A DNA stretch of 64,000 nt from Schistocerca nitens (Eukaryota > Arthropoda > Insecta > Orthoptera > Acrididae): assembly GCF_023898315.1 (NCBI RefSeq), contig NC_064622.1:171512178-171576177 (forward strand). Reading direction: 5' to 3'. The translations under genes were made by a program, and so were the position numbers. This document shows positions 1-11,933 of this stretch, one piece after another (the first letter of the stretch is position 1; each line of letters begins with the position of its first letter). The notes under the pieces are model-generated. The model ran no database searches. It saw nothing but the letters and a program-made list of their open reading frames with translations, and was not told where the DNA came from.

Positions 1-625
1 TCTTGTAGGAGATGTGACACAATCTTCATAATAAATGCTTGTCCGTATAACAAAAATGTTGCAAGAGCAATAGATGAAAATAAAAAGACAATGAGTAATA
101 CATAACAGTAATTTAGGTTGGATGGATATCAGCTGTTAAGATGGCAGATAGTATGGTAACTTCCTACACTTCATTAAATGTTTGTATAGTTCTACAGATG
201 AATCAGATACACAGACAGCTCAAAATGAAAATGGCATTGTCGAAGTAATTACAGTTGACGTATATACGTAGGTTGCCCAGAAAGTAATGTTCAACATTTA
301 TTTCTTCAATTCTTTATTGAACATAATGAGAATGACACACACGAAAGAATGAGGTTTTATCCACACACCCTATTTTTCCATATAATATCCATCCCGTTCA
401 AAGGCCTCCCTCCAGCGCGAAACAAAGACGTGTATGCCTTGCCGGTACCAATCCTTGTCCAGGTGGTGGTGCAAGTGTTTCACTGTGTGAATCACCTCCT
501 CATCTTCCTCAAAATTTCTTCGCGAATGGAATCCTTTAGTGGGCCAAACAAGTGCAAGTCCAAGGGGCTATGTCAGAGCAGTAGGGTTGATGGGTTAACA
601 CTGTCCAACCCTAACGCTTGTGTGG

Positions 626-856
626 ACCGAGCGAGATGACGCATTGGTTAGCACACTGGACTCGCATTCGAGAGGACGACGGTTCAATCCCGCGTCCAGC
701 CATCCTGATTTCGGTTTTCCGTGATTTTCCTAAATCACTCCATGCAAATGTCGGGATAGTTCCTTCGAAAGGGCACGGCCGACTTCCTTCCCCATCCTAC
801 CGCAATACGACGAGACTGATGACCTCGCATTTTGGTCTTCTCTCCCAAAAAGCCCA
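626..856 (+). repeat. tRNA-derived SINE (SINE-B), nested in mariner
   Basis: The head carries polymerase III box A-like (tggttagcacactgg) and box B-like (ggttcaatcc) motifs. The body follows with the conserved 'ttttccgtgattttcctaaatc' region and ends near tctctcccaaaa. It is flanked by imperfect target duplications gcttgtgtgg (616-625) and gcttgcgtgg (857-866), one mismatch. Other copies of this family lie at 37.4, 38.3 and 45.0 kb. Confidence 0.85.
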
Positions 857-1269
857 GCTTGCGTGGGCTGAGAGTTATCATGTTTCAGCAAAACATGTCG
901 AGTGTTGTGGCGCCGTAGTCGCCGGAAGCGCGTCTTGAGTTTTGTTAATGTGTTGACATATGGTTCTGAATTAATGGTACCGCCTCTTGGCATCACATCA
1001 ATGAGAATCACACTTTCAGAGTCCCGAAACATGGTGATCATGACCTTAGCGGCGGAAGCGGTTGCTTTGAATTTTTTCTTCTGTGGGGAGTGGGAATGAC
1101 GCCATTCCATCGACTGTCGTTTTGTTTCTGGCTCAAAATGGTGAACCCAGGTTTCATCACCTGCCAAAATCCCGGACAAGAAGGCCTCCCCCTCAGCTCC
1201 AAATCGCTGCAACAAATCAAGACAAATGTTTTGTCTGTGTGATTTGTGGTCTACCGGTACACACCGAGG

Positions 1270-1339
1270 GACCCATCTTGCACACACTTTTGAATATCCA
1301 AGAGGACCCATCTTGCACACACTTTTCAATATCCAAGAG
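1270..1339. repeat. 35-bp tandem duplication inside mariner
   Basis: Two adjacent 35-bp units, 1270-1304 and 1305-1339, differ at one base. They are in the coding part of the mariner and disrupt it. Confidence 0.9.
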
Positions 1340-1720
1340 TGCGGATAATTGTATCAATATTCCCTTTGCTTATGCAGCACTATCTGCCGAGTCGTAATGC
1401 GCCTGTCCTTGCGAATGACATCATTATCTTGCTGCAACATGTCAGGTGCGACAGCCGTGGATGCTCTGCCCGATCGCTGGAAATCGTGGAGCTCCGTCGA
1501 AGCTCCGTCGAACCGTCTTCTGATGACCTCACCCGCAGTGCCCAGAGACAAATTGTACTTCTGTCGACAATAGATGCTCCATAGACTTTACACAAGCGTT
1601 TGTAAATATTCTCCACAGTTTCTTTCTTTGCAGTGAGAAATTCAATGACAGGACGTTGCTTGTAACGAACATCAACTACAGACGCCATTTCGAAGAAAGC
1701 ACTGGATTCTATGCATTGTC

Positions 1721-3099
1721 CCGGCAGTCTCTATCAGTTAAATCCTTCGCTATACGGATTTCCGCTGCTTCCTTCAGCAAAGAGCTCTAGACTGACTAAG
1801 TCTATGCTAGAATATCGATACTGTCTACAGCACAGAGTGCCCGGTGTCGACGTAGCGTTCTGCCAAAGCCAATTTATAGCGCTGAAGGAACCAGGTATTT
1901 GTTCAGTAGTGCTTGCATCTCTGTAGATTGTACGCGTCTTCTGCCCAATGTAAGAAAGGCCACGTTGACTGTGGATTGCGCAAATCACATCCTAGCACAC
2001 CATAAAGTTATCCTTGACTGAAAGAAAAGTGATGCTGTCTTCGGTGGGGAGCGAAAGATCATTTTAACTTTATACATTCCTTAGGGATTCGACCTATACT
2101 GCAGGAGAGCAACGGACTTTGATCTTTCTACTTAATTTTCCTCATATTCTATCTTAAGTCCGTGGTGCCGGGTAGATCTGTTTGGACAGTAACCACTGTC
2201 TTCAAAAAGTCTTTTTAAATGTAAAAGAACATCTTGCAGCCTGCTCTCTTTAGCAGTGCTGTATCTCCTGTGAATCACAGTTTTAAGAAAATTCAAGCAG
2301 TGTCATACGGATTCGAATTTACATGCAAATAGCTGCCACCACCATTCCCAGACAGGGGATGTGGGTCAGCTACCAAGATCCCCAGTTTCATGAAGAAACT
2401 GCAGTGACGCCGGAATTGTTGTCCCAAGGAAAGTCAAAAACGGGTGAACAAAGAGAGGAAATAACAAAAAGGTCATAAACGAAGTAGTATTGATCAGACG
2501 TTGGACGGCGAAGAAATTGATACTTTAAATGTATTATAGGAGACGAAGAAGAAGAAAAAGAAGAAGAAGACGATAACGATGACTATGGTGCTGATGATGA
2601 GTGTTATAGACATATTTCAAAAAGCATTACAAGACTAGATGATGCTAGACATTGACGCTACGAGTGTCCACAGTTATTAAGTGCCGTAATTCACTCTTGG
2701 GAGTTGAAAGATAGCAAAAATGGCACAGATAATGTTTTCTTACTCCTCAGTCAGACTGCCATCTCTTCTGTCTTCCATTAAACACATTTTAATTTTAACT
2801 CAAAATACATCCACAACGTATTATGTATCTTATTTATTATCATTATCTAAGTTAGAAAAAAGTTTTAAAAAATTGTATATATACATTTGTACTTTTTATT
2901 TATTTTATTTATTATTATTTATTTCATCCTTTTGTAATATTTTCAACAAAAAAGTACTTGTAATAAATCTTAATTTTCATGATATGGCATGTAAAATCAC
3001 ACTTGATATATAACAAGAGGAGGCAAGTCTTTACTTGAGAAATAAATAAATAAACACTCCTCAGTTCAGAATATTTCTTCCACCCCTGATCCTAAACAG
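1721..3099. other. no gene recognised
   Basis: Mixed sequence with a purine-rich (GAA/GAT)n stretch around 2540-2600 and an AT-rich block at 2720-3020. The open frames here are short and low-complexity; none resembles a known protein. Confidence 0.5.
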
Positions 3100-3705
3100 C
3101 ACAGGAATCACCTTTTCTTCTTCTGCAAAGAACTTGGGAATAAATCTGGACCAACGGCTACGCTAGGCTGAACTCACAACTGCAGCCTGCAAGTTGGTGT
3201 CAGTGTTATTTCATTCATTTCAGAAATATAATTCAGTTTTTCTTCTCGAGCTTAAAAACAAAACTCGAGTCACTAATATCCCCCAGCCTTGATTATGGAG
3301 ATCCCATTTGCCATTAATATGATAGCTCACGTCGGCTGGAGCTGGCGGTGAGTGCTTGTGTGCAACACATTTGTGATGTTCGCTGTTTCCACCATATCAC
3401 TCCTGTCTATGAACAGTTATGATGGCTACCTGCCGATAAGCGTAGAGATTATCACACCTTGTGTTTGCTCTATCATCTTCTCAATCATTGCACACGCTCC
3501 TATTCATCACCAATGCTTACCTACTATCTGAACAACACTGCAGAAATACTCGTTCCCAACAAAGCAAAATCCTCTCTGTACCACTACAGATCACTGAAAC
3601 GTCGTCTAAGTCATTTTCTGTATCAGGAACCCGACTTTGAAACAATCTTCCTCGAAATATTAGAGAAATTAAAATCCTTTCAAACTTCAAAGGACAGCTA
3701 ATGGC
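3100..3705 (+). pseudogene. LINE reverse transcriptase C-terminal fragment (CR1/L2-like)
   Basis: With frame changes the plus strand reads KNLGINLDQRL, then a 'SPSLDYGDPICH' block, then HHITPVYEQLWWLPADKRRDYHTL. This is the order seen in the region after the polymerase core of CR1/L2-like LINEs: a 'KNLGI..D..L.W' block, then 'LDYCD', then 'L.WLPV..R..YK'. An open segment runs to a stop near 3701. No polymerase core or endonuclease is present, so this is an old 5'-truncated insertion. The clade is tentative. Confidence 0.65.
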
Positions 3706-3939
3706 CCACCTTCCCAGCACAGCAGCTATCTCTTTTTGTAGTTCACTTTCATAAATCCTCCCTCCTACATCACTTTTCCCTTTCCTTTATCTACATTCTC
3801 TCTTGAAATTCTCTTCCTCCCTAGGAACCACTGTTACTATCATTTCAATCTCTCCTATCCTCTTTAATTATCCTTTTAAACTTCTTGTAATACCAAACGA
3901 GGCAACAAAAATGCTGAACTAATCAATACTATTCTTAAT

Positions 3940-4290
3940 ACCTCCATTATTTTATTATTATTGTTAAATTATTTTTATCGTAAATTATTACTTTTGTTAA
4001 TAATGCAAATTATTATGATTATTATTGAGTTTTATGTAGTAAATAATTAATGTCATTCTTAATTTCTTCATTACTTTGTCATCATTATTGGTATTACTAT
4101 TACTATCATTGTTATTATTATTACTATTATTATATTGCCAATTACTGTTTTTATTAAAATGGAAAATATTATTATTATTGTGGTTGTTATGTACTTTTTG
4201 TGTAAGTTGTTCATGGTCAGATTTAGGAGACATTCTTAAGGCTCTAATCTGGTGAAGCTAAATAAGCAATAAATAAATGAAATAAATAAA
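3940..4290. repeat. AT-rich simple repeats
   Basis: Interspersed (ATT)n and (TAAA)n-like tracts. The Asn-rich reading frame on the minus strand is produced by the repeat and is not a gene. Confidence 0.8.
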
Positions 4291-4699
4291 TAAATATATT
4301 CGAAGTGAACCATTTACAAATTACGAATAGAAGCAATATGTGCAATTCTGTCACGTTTCCCATGAACTGGAAAGCGAGCCAAGCTATGTATACAGACAGC
4401 ATTTATGTGCCTTATTATTTAGTAAAAACGAATATAATGTTAGAACGTCACAAATTGATTGCATTAATTGTAGTTTTTTCGGTCAATAACTCAAACTTTT
4501 TTTGCCACAGGTATCCAGCCGTTTCTCTGTTTAATCAACCCCTTCATCTGGAATATCTGTAGCAACCTACATCATTAACTGATCTGCCACACATCTGGGC
4601 CAGACCCTATCACTCTTTCCCTCAACCGTCTATTCAATCATTAATGTCGTAAAAAAAGACTTGTGTATTTTCTTTATTAGTCATTTTTCTCGGTGACTA

Positions 4700-4781
4700 A
4701 TGTAGTATATCTTAATTTCTTACTCATCTACACGATTAACATGTAGTATATCTTAATTTCTTACCCATCTTCACGATTAAC
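4700..4781. repeat. 41-bp tandem duplication
   Basis: Units 4700-4740 and 4741-4781 differ at two positions. No coding or known element context. Confidence 0.9.
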
Positions 4782-5880
4782 AATCTCTTGTAACAACACA
4801 TTTCCAAGACGTTTAAACCTCGAAATTCTCTTTCACTGGGTTAAATTCAACTCTAACAATTTACAGATTGAAGACATTGTTCGATAACTTTGATAATACC
4901 ATTTTATAAAAGATACGAGAATAAATCTAACCTACGCATTCTACTAGAGAATACAGTCCCGTCTATAATTTACGGTTTAGTTGGTCCGTACAATTTGTTG
5001 TCACTAACAATTGAATATTAGTAAATACGCTCATTCGCTCTCTTTTATTTTACTTAGCGTGCCTGTAATAAAATAGTAAGCAATGATACGAAAAGAAGGG
5101 GAAATGTTATTAGAAAGTACTAAGTCTGTAACGTGTTGAGTTGTGGCACTGCAACGGAAGTGCCCGTTTACAAGTTACTAACATAGGCATATTAGGATGC
5201 ACTGCTATTCTATTTTACCCGCTAATGGCTCAAAGCCTACCAGCTACTTTTGGAAGCGCATTTATCACCAACTCCTGAGAGGTAATATATAATCACAGAG
5301 GCCGCTTTCGCGCCCTGAGGGAATGTCTGATTTACGAGAGTTCGGGAGAGTTAATCTCATCTGTTGCTCTGAAGTCACAGCTAAGTGATTCTCACCTCGA
5401 TTTGTTAATAAAACGAAGCTGCCACGACCTTCCATTGCAGATAGAATCGGCGCTGCAGTTTTATGCAATCAATGGTTCGTATTTTTTCCGTAACGTCGTG
5501 CCGGTTGGAAATAAGACCGTAATTTCTTTTACCTTTCGTTCTTATCTAGCTGTTGACAGTTGAGAGAAAACAGAAAGAAAGAAAGAGAGAGAGGGATTTG
5601 TGGGGGAGTGAGAGGCCATATTACAGAATATCTCGACAAACACTTATGTTAATATAGCAGATGCTTATTCTTGAAATAATCAGCAACTAGTTGCACAAAA
5701 GAAATTTTATTTCCTTTACTGGTTTCAGGCACCTGGTGCTCTTCTTCAGAAGGGAATAATTATTCATAATTATTGCATGATTGGTGACTGTAATTTTTAT
5801 TTAACTCATAATTTCATTACAAACAATATTTATAATTACAAGACCAGGAGCTACGATGAACACAGTCACTAGAAAAGAAG
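4782..5880. other. no gene recognised
   Basis: AT-rich sequence with a short (GAAA)n/(GA)n tract around 5572-5595. A segment at 5690-5745 (ttttatttcctttactggtt...) looks like part of a dispersed insect repeat I have seen elsewhere, but I cannot classify it. Confidence 0.4.
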
Positions 5881-6260
5881 TAATAAATTTAAACATCATA
5901 TATGTTGCGGCAATTTTTGACGCATTTCAGTGTTTATTACGACATATCTTCTGATCTATGTGTGGTATCACGATATAATTTTTGCAGGTACATTTACCAG
6001 CATATTCGGATTTCGTCTGAGAAATTTATTGCGAATAGATTTAGTAGCACAGAATTAATAAACTTGAACGTCATGTATGATGCGACAGTTTTTGACGAAT
6101 GTCACTGTTTATGACGTCATATCTCCTGAACCATGATAGGTAGCTGTTTCTTAGCCCCACAGCTATTGTTGCTTGACAATAAGGGCACGTGTACCAGGTG
6201 TGGTTGAAATCCGTACAGTGGTTCAGGAGAGGATGTGAAACATACATACGTCCATTTTTG
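5881..6260. repeat. diverged direct repeat with 175-bp period
   Basis: The roughly 83 bp from 5881 recur from 6056 at about 80% identity, both carrying '..gacg(t)catatct.ctga.c.atg'. The 3' flank (about 6190-6260) ends 'gtggttcaggagag...gtgaaacatacatacg', a motif common at the 3' ends of insect retroelements. It may be a LINE 3' UTR with an internal duplication or a satellite fragment. Confidence 0.55.
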
Positions 6261-7075
6261 TAATATACAAAAATATTACGAAGAAGGGTACTAGTATTAC
6301 CGAATACCGGAAGAAATTAGCCTCATATCTCACACATTACCGAGAGGTAGACAATCCATGTGGCCATACAGTAAACATTTGTAAAAAAGCATGACAGAAA
6401 CTTAAAAATAAGTGGAAAAATCTCTACAGTGAGAAGATGTCGTGAGCTATGTTATGAAGAAAATACGGCAAAATTTTGTACAGAAATAACCATAAAATTG
6501 ACTAAGGAATTTTGATCTTGTGATACACGTGAAGGACAACTGTTTCTTTGTTTACGCTGTTTCAGTAAGAACCATTACAATTTTTTGTTCGGAAACATTT
6601 AAGTACATTAATCATAAGAACCTGTAATAAATAAAAATTAAGTGAACATTAATAAATTGCAAGTAATTACTGAAAACAATGTAATTTAAAGCAAGGTAAT
6701 TTTTCAGTTTTGTATCGTATTTTATACTGTCAGTCACTGGTGACTAACACGGCCTGAATTAATAGACCATTGTAGGTCACCGATGTCCTACGAGGCACAT
6801 AACGTGTTAACAGTTACCGTTTTTGAAACGTTGTTTGACTTCAAATACTGTAACATATAAACAACAAGATCTTTTCGTTATGCGTTCTTGATATCCGTGA
6901 CAAATATTGCCATTATGTAGTATGGGTCAACGCTTGATGCCTCATGATCTAAGTGACAGTAGTTGTTCTGTTGTTCACATTTCTTAGCTCTCCTCTCGAT
7001 TTTCCCGGATAAGTACTGCCAAAATAGAAAGTTGACCCTTCCCTAGAACTCCCATAACCCTCTGAAAAACACTGC
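6261..7075. other. no gene recognised
   Basis: AT-rich non-coding sequence. I see no open frame above background and no clear repeat. Confidence 0.5.
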
Positions 7076-7290
7076 CATTCTCGGATAGTAATTACATTGT
7101 CCACGAATCAACGGAAGGCTTTAACTAAAATGGAATCTTCCTCTCCTAATAAATAAATATATTTAACGGATTGTAGTCATGCATTACAATCTGTTACAAA
7201 TAGTTTCTTACTAGGAATGGAAGATTCCAGTTTAGTTAATGCCTTCCGCTGATTCGAGAAGGATGTGATTACAAACCGGGAATTTACCGA
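7076..7290. repeat. foldback (long inverted repeat) element
   Basis: Core arms 7104-7148 and 7212-7256 are inverted complements at about 40 of 45 positions around a 63-bp spacer. Weaker complementarity extends each arm outward to about 7076 and 7290. The two ends have no coding sequence. A foldback MITE is the simplest reading; no target duplication was identified. Confidence 0.6.
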
Positions 7291-7394
7291 AAATCCACTA
7301 GAATCAATGGAGGATGTCGGGAAGTCCTTGAGCTCCTATTTACTTTCCTAAATGACAATCTTAGGGATATACCGCAGCCTTCCAACAACACAGT

Positions 7395-9775
7395 TCATTG
7401 TAATGCATGAGTGAAAGACTAAAGAAAAATCAAGACACTTTCATAGGATTTGTCAACCTGGGAAAAGCGTTGGACAATGTAAAATGGTGCAAAATGTTCG
7501 AAATTCTGAGAAAAATAGGGGTAAGCTATAGGGTGAGGCGGCTAATATACAATACGTACAAGATCCAAGGAGCAATATTAAAAGTGGACGACCAAGATAA
7601 GTGCTTGGATTAGAAAGGCTGTGAGACAGGGAAGTAGTCTTTCCCCTCTACTTTTGAATCTGTACATCGAGGAAGCAATGACGGAAATAAGAGAAAGGTT
7701 TAGGAGTGGAATTAAGATTCAAGGTGAAATGATATCAATGATACGATTCGCTGATGACATTGCTATCCTGAGTGAAAGTGAAGAAGCCTAATGAGTACAG
7801 AATATAGATTGAGAGTAAATCGAAGAGAGTCAAAAGCAATGATAAGTATCAGAAATGAGAACAGCAAGAAACTTAACATCAGGATTGATGATCACAGAGT
7901 AGATGAAGTTAAGGTATTCAGCTTGAAAGGTCTCTGTTGGATTCCTTTCATGTTACTTTCTTAAATCTGTTGTCATTTACGACATACATTCCACTTCTAA
8001 ATTTACTGTGGTGTTTCTGACTCTATCTGGGAGGAGACTGAGCAGTGGAACGTGTTACTTTTACACATAATCAAGAACGATCTGTCACACTACTACACTT
8101 TAAAACACAGTTTATATGTAATTCATGTCACACAGTCTCATATGGAACCTACATCCACTTTCTTTTATATACTGTATATGATAAGATACTGTCATCCCCC
8201 TTCCCTTCTGTGTGAAAGAATGAATGAACAAATGTATTTCTAGTTGCATGCCTGATGGTAGCAGACAAGCCTGTCTGCTAGAGAACAGTAGGACCAACGT
8301 CGGAACAGGTAGCTACGCTTTCTAAAAGCAAAGAGGTTTCTATTCTTAGTATGTTCCTATCTGTCCCCTGTCATGTTGGTATAGGAAGCTGCCTCTCTGG
8401 TCACTTCCGTTTGTATCTGTGAAGCACCCTCGGTAGGAGCGCAGGTCAGTCTGTCCGCAGTGAGCATCTGAAGTGGTAAGATCTCCGGCTAAGCGCGTGT
8501 CTGCTAAGTCCATAGGACGACGGATTTCTTAAGTTCAGCCTAACCGAAAATTTAATCACTTTTATTTCCGGTTTAGATCTAAAATATCTAATGTTATCTT
8601 AAATTGCAATACAGTGTAATTCGAGTATGAAGTTCAGAATATCTTCCAGTAGTTGCTTTGTCACTACTTTGTGAGTAAAGTGGAACCACGTGTTGATCAG
8701 TAACTCTAAGTTCATCAATCTTAAATGCGAATGTGCGTGAGATTATAACGTCTCGTCTTGACAATATTTTTCAATATAGCAACTTTTCTTTATGTTCAAC
8801 ACATGTGGGGTGTACTTTGTGAGACCAGTACCACGTGCTTATACAATTGTTTGACCCATCAGGTTAATAGTTAGACGATAGTAACCAGTTCGAGGTTTTT
8901 CTTTTTTAATTTGTGTTTCGATGTAATTTATTTTAATTATCAAAATTATTGTGGAGTTACACTCTTTGTGTAAACCAAGTTGACCACGTGAAGCAGGTAG
9001 TAATTATCAAAGTAGCCCTCAGCTATTCTTTTCTGGAAGATTTCACAGGGAGTTAGTATGAATTTAGTATACCAGTGTGTGGTAATTTCATGACGGGCTG
9101 GATTGCGCTACGAACGTAACTTGTTTGGGTGAAAATTGAATCGGTTGGTTGTGGTTAATTTCCTCTTGCATATGTTTCAACGTTCTTAGTGTGTTATTTT
9201 ATGAATGCAGTGCTGTATGCAGTCTCCCAATCTTGGGTCGATATTTGGTGTCTTCCGTAAGATTACTAATTCACATTTTCACAATCCTAAATAAGGCACC
9301 CGTTAAGTTATGGATCACGTTTAATATGCTGAAATTTTAACGGAACAATGATGAATATTAAAATAAATGTGAAAATATAAAGTGATTTATTTCTTTTTAT
9401 GTAAATTCTCTTCTTATAAATATATCACCGGTTGTCGTAAGATGACTATTAAAAGATTATAAATAATGTTAGTCTGGTTGGGAATTTGGTAAGCTAGACT
9501 AAATACCTGGTGAAACAGTTGCTCAGTAATGCAAGGTTAACTTCCCCAGGTAGCTCAAAGGTTTTAACCCGCTTTTATTGTCTTGAATATCAGCACCGCT
9601 TTCAGAAGAACTTAATGCATCAACATTACAAACAACCTAGGTAGTAAAATAACCAATGACGGACTGAGCAAGGAGGACATCAAAAGAACTCTAGTAATGG
9701 CAAAAATGGCATTCCTGTTCGAGAGAAGACTACTAGTACGACAGAGTTTGACCATCGACCAGGTGTAGTAAAAAC
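7395..9775 (+). pseudogene. RTE-type LINE reverse transcriptase, split by a solo LTR
   Basis: The plus strand reads KNQDTFIGFVNLGKALDNVKWCKMF, then after a frame change VRQGSSLSPLLLNLYIEEAM, then IRFADDIAILSESEEA. These are the 'FVDLEKAFDNV.W', 'GVRQGC.LSP.LFN' and 'FADD' reverse-transcriptase motifs. The frame breaks at 7923 and resumes at about 9635 with YLGSKITNDG-like coding, so the 1.7-kb insert entered an already integrated LINE. There are stops and frameshifts throughout; 5' and 3' ends are missing. Same clade as the copy at 10.3 kb. Confidence 0.8.
7924..9630. mobile_element. solo LTR, copy 1 (1.7 kb)
   Basis: Non-coding sequence beginning TGAAAGG and ending ATTACA, so it has the TG...CA ends of an LTR. 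A second copy at 46573-48398 matches over its whole length at high identity. The flanking 4 bp are agct and aaca, a degraded duplication, but the interrupted LINE reads through cleanly if the insert is removed. There are no internal gag/pol genes, consistent with a solo LTR of a Ty3/Gypsy-type element. The parent element is not in the window. The orientation is not established. Confidence 0.7.
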
Positions 9776-9777
9776 TT

Positions 9778-11933
9778 GATTCATTCGACGATGCGACACG
9801 TTCTCGTTGATCTAGGGTACAATATGGATGATGATGTGGCTACTGCAATCGTAAATGACGATGTCGTTGGCCAACATGTGAAAACGTGGAGGTCGTCTGC
9901 TGAAGAGTGCCACCTTAAACAGTGGACGAAATGCTCCGAAATACTTGTGCGTGCACAAGCAGTACGCTCCTTCGGCAGAGATGCCACAAACCACCACTTA
10001 TCCTGCTTTACAGAGCAGGCGAGCCTCCATACCCCACGTTCTGTGGTTCCGTAAAGAGTTGTGGACGTCCAACCACTTATCGCCCAGTGACGGTTTCACC
10101 GGCGTTCTGCCACTTTCAATAGATACTACTATAGTAGCACGTGAATCTTCGACCAGCTAAGCTGTTTTCGAGATACTCGATTTCAGGCTTTTTCAAAGCC
10201 GCTTAAGACAGTAGATTTCCCCATTTGTTGTACATGTAGTCGCTAGAATGAATCTCCATCCGTCTTTGATCCACTGATATACTTCCCTTACCTTGTCACA
10301 GAGATATTCAATTTAATTGATGAAAGGAGAAAATACAAAAATGCAGTAAACGAAGCAGGCAAAAAGAAATACAAATGTCTCAAAAATGATATCGACAGGA
10401 AGTGCAAAATGGCTAAGCAGGGATGCCTAGAGGACAAATGTTTGACAGGCACTGAAATGTCTAAGTCGAAACAAGGTCCCAGCAGTAGACAACATTCCAT
10501 TAGAACTACTAATAGCCTTGGGAGAGCCAGCTCAGACAAAACTCTACCATCTGGTGAGCAAGATGTATGAGACAGGAAAAATACCCTCAGACTTCAAGAA
10601 GAATATAATAATTCCAACCCAAAGAAAGCAGGTGTTGACAGATGTGAAAATTACCAAACTATCAATTTAATAAGTCACGACTGCAAAATTCTAACGCGAA
10701 TTCTTTACAAACGAATGGAAGAACTGGTAGAAGCCGACCTCGGGGAAGACCAATTTGGATTACGTAGAAATGTTAGAACATGTGAAGTAATACTGACCCT
10801 ACGACTTTTCTTAGAAAATAGATCAAGGAAAGGAAAACCTACGTTTCTAGCACTTGTAGACTTAGGGAAAGCTTTTGACAATGTTGACTGGAATACTCTC
10901 TTTCAAATTCTGAAGGTAGCAGGGGTAAAAAACAGGGAGCGAAAGGCTATTTACAGTTTGTACAGAAACCAGATGGCAGTTATTAGAGTCGAGGGGCATG
11001 AAAGGGAAGCAGTGGTTCGGAACGGTGTGAGACAGAGTTGTAGCCTATCCCCAATGTTATTCAATCTGTATACTGAGCAAGCAGTAAAGGAATCAAAAAA
11101 AATGGAGCAGGAATTAATATCCATGGAGAAGAAATAAAAACTTTGAGATTCGCCGATGACATTGTAATTCTGTCAGAGACGGCAAAGGACATGGAAGAGC
11201 AGCTGAACGGAATGGACAGTGTCTTGAAAGGAGGATATAAGATGAACATCAACAAAAGCAAAACGAGGATAATGGAATGTAGTCGAATTAAATAGAGCGT
11301 TGCTCAGGGTTTAGATTAGGAAGTGAGACGCTTAAAGTAGTAAACGAGTTCTTCTCTTTGGGGAGCAAAATAACTGATGATGATGTAAGTAGAGAGGATA
11401 TAAAATTTAGATTGGCAATGGCAAGGAAAGCGTTTATGAAGAAGAGAAATTTGCTAACATCGAGTATAGATTTAAGTGTCCGGAAATCGTTTCTGAAAGT
11501 ATTTGTATGGAGTGTGGCCATTTACGGAAGTGAAAGGTAGACGATAAATAGTTTGGACAAGGAGCGAATAGAAAGTTTCGAAATATGGTGCTACAGATGA
11601 ATGCTAAAGATTAGATGGGTAGAACACATAACTAATGAGGAGGTATTGAATAGAATTGGGGAGAAGAGAAGATTGTGGCTCAACTTGACTAGAAGAAGGG
11701 ATCGGTTAGTAGGACATATTCTGAGGCATCAAGGGATCACCAGTTTAGTATTGGAGGGCAGTGTGGTGGGTAAAAATCGTAGATGGAGACCAAGCGATGA
11801 ATACACTGCATCAAACCAGTCTCAGGACTGAAGACCACAACAACAACAACATCCTTGTAATGTTCCCGCAACGCCACCAGGCAACATCCAACCTCGCGGT
11901 GGGCAGCGGTCATAACCTTCTGGCTTATCAGTG
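9778..11933 (-). mobile_element. Tc1-family remnant with a nested RTE LINE
   Basis: Two pieces, 9778-10285 and about 11851-11933, belong to one Tc1-like element with the LINE at 10297-11850 between them. The right piece ends ggcttatcagtg next to TA (11934-11935). The transposase start is on the minus strand at 10224 (MGKST...). Its DNA-binding half remains, full of frame changes, and the catalytic half is missing at the left. Near the junctions ccttgtcac and ccttgtaatg look like a worn target duplication. Family assignment rests on recognising the terminus and the N-terminal coding region from memory. Confidence 0.65.
10297..11850 (+). pseudogene. RTE-type LINE, 5'-truncated, ORF2 remnants
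   Basis: The longest open segment, 10715-11137, holds EDQFGLRRNVRTCEVILTLR, FLALVDLGKAFDNVDWNTLF and GVRQSCSLSPMLFNLYTEQA. After a frame change the catalytic LRFADDIVILSE follows (around 11145). Further segments read EDIKFRLAMARKAFMKKRN (11358-11540) and LVGHILRHQG with a basic stretch (11601-11831). The protein ends ..SNQSQD just before the (AAC)n tail at about 11838-11850. Together these are thumb and C-terminal parts of an endonuclease/reverse transcriptase. The endonuclease half is absent and a short deletion removed sequence before the terminal 'catcaaaccagtctcagg' region. It inserted into the Tc1 remnant around it. Confidence 0.85.

Larger units (their letters stand above)
350..1688 (-). 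pseudogene. mariner transposase, broken
   Basis: Minus-strand translation starts MASVVDVRYKQRPVIEFL, the usual mariner N-terminus (helix-turn-helix), from an ATG at 1688. Downstream are GDETWVHHFEPETKRQSMEW, carrying the first catalytic Asp, and LLKHDNSQP with the second Asp. Right after that motif SINE-B interrupts the frame. Beyond it the reading resumes with LDLHLFGPLKDSI, which holds the third Asp of the DD34D triad. The middle is damaged by stops, a frameshift and the 35-bp duplication. The enzyme would cut and paste elements at TA sites; this copy cannot be functional. Identification as a mariner is firm, the subfamily is not assigned. Confidence 0.85.
271..1720 (-). mobile_element. mariner-family DNA transposon, degenerate, with nested SINE
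   Basis: The left (3') end begins after a TA dinucleotide (269-270) with a mariner-like terminus, ggttgcccagaaagtaatg. Coding remains run on the minus strand from about 1688 down to about 350. I could not find the matching inverted terminus on the right, so that boundary is approximate and the 5' end may be lost. SINE-B sits inside at 626-856, and a 35-bp tandem duplication lies at 1270-1339. Confidence 0.8.

Noticed and set aside
626..700. tRNA-like sequences with box A and box B (also at 16.4, 23.6, 34.7, 55.7 and 62.5 kb)
   Set aside because: They are SINE heads: each continues into a SINE body and most have target duplications. None has a complete, standalone tRNA cloverleaf.
3997..4233. 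Asn-rich protein on the minus strand
   Set aside because: It is the translation of (ATT)n repeats.
7924..9630. Coding retrotransposon in the 1.7-kb repeat
   Set aside because: Small frames are not conserved between the two copies apart from a short shared stretch; there is no protein domain, so a solo LTR fits better.
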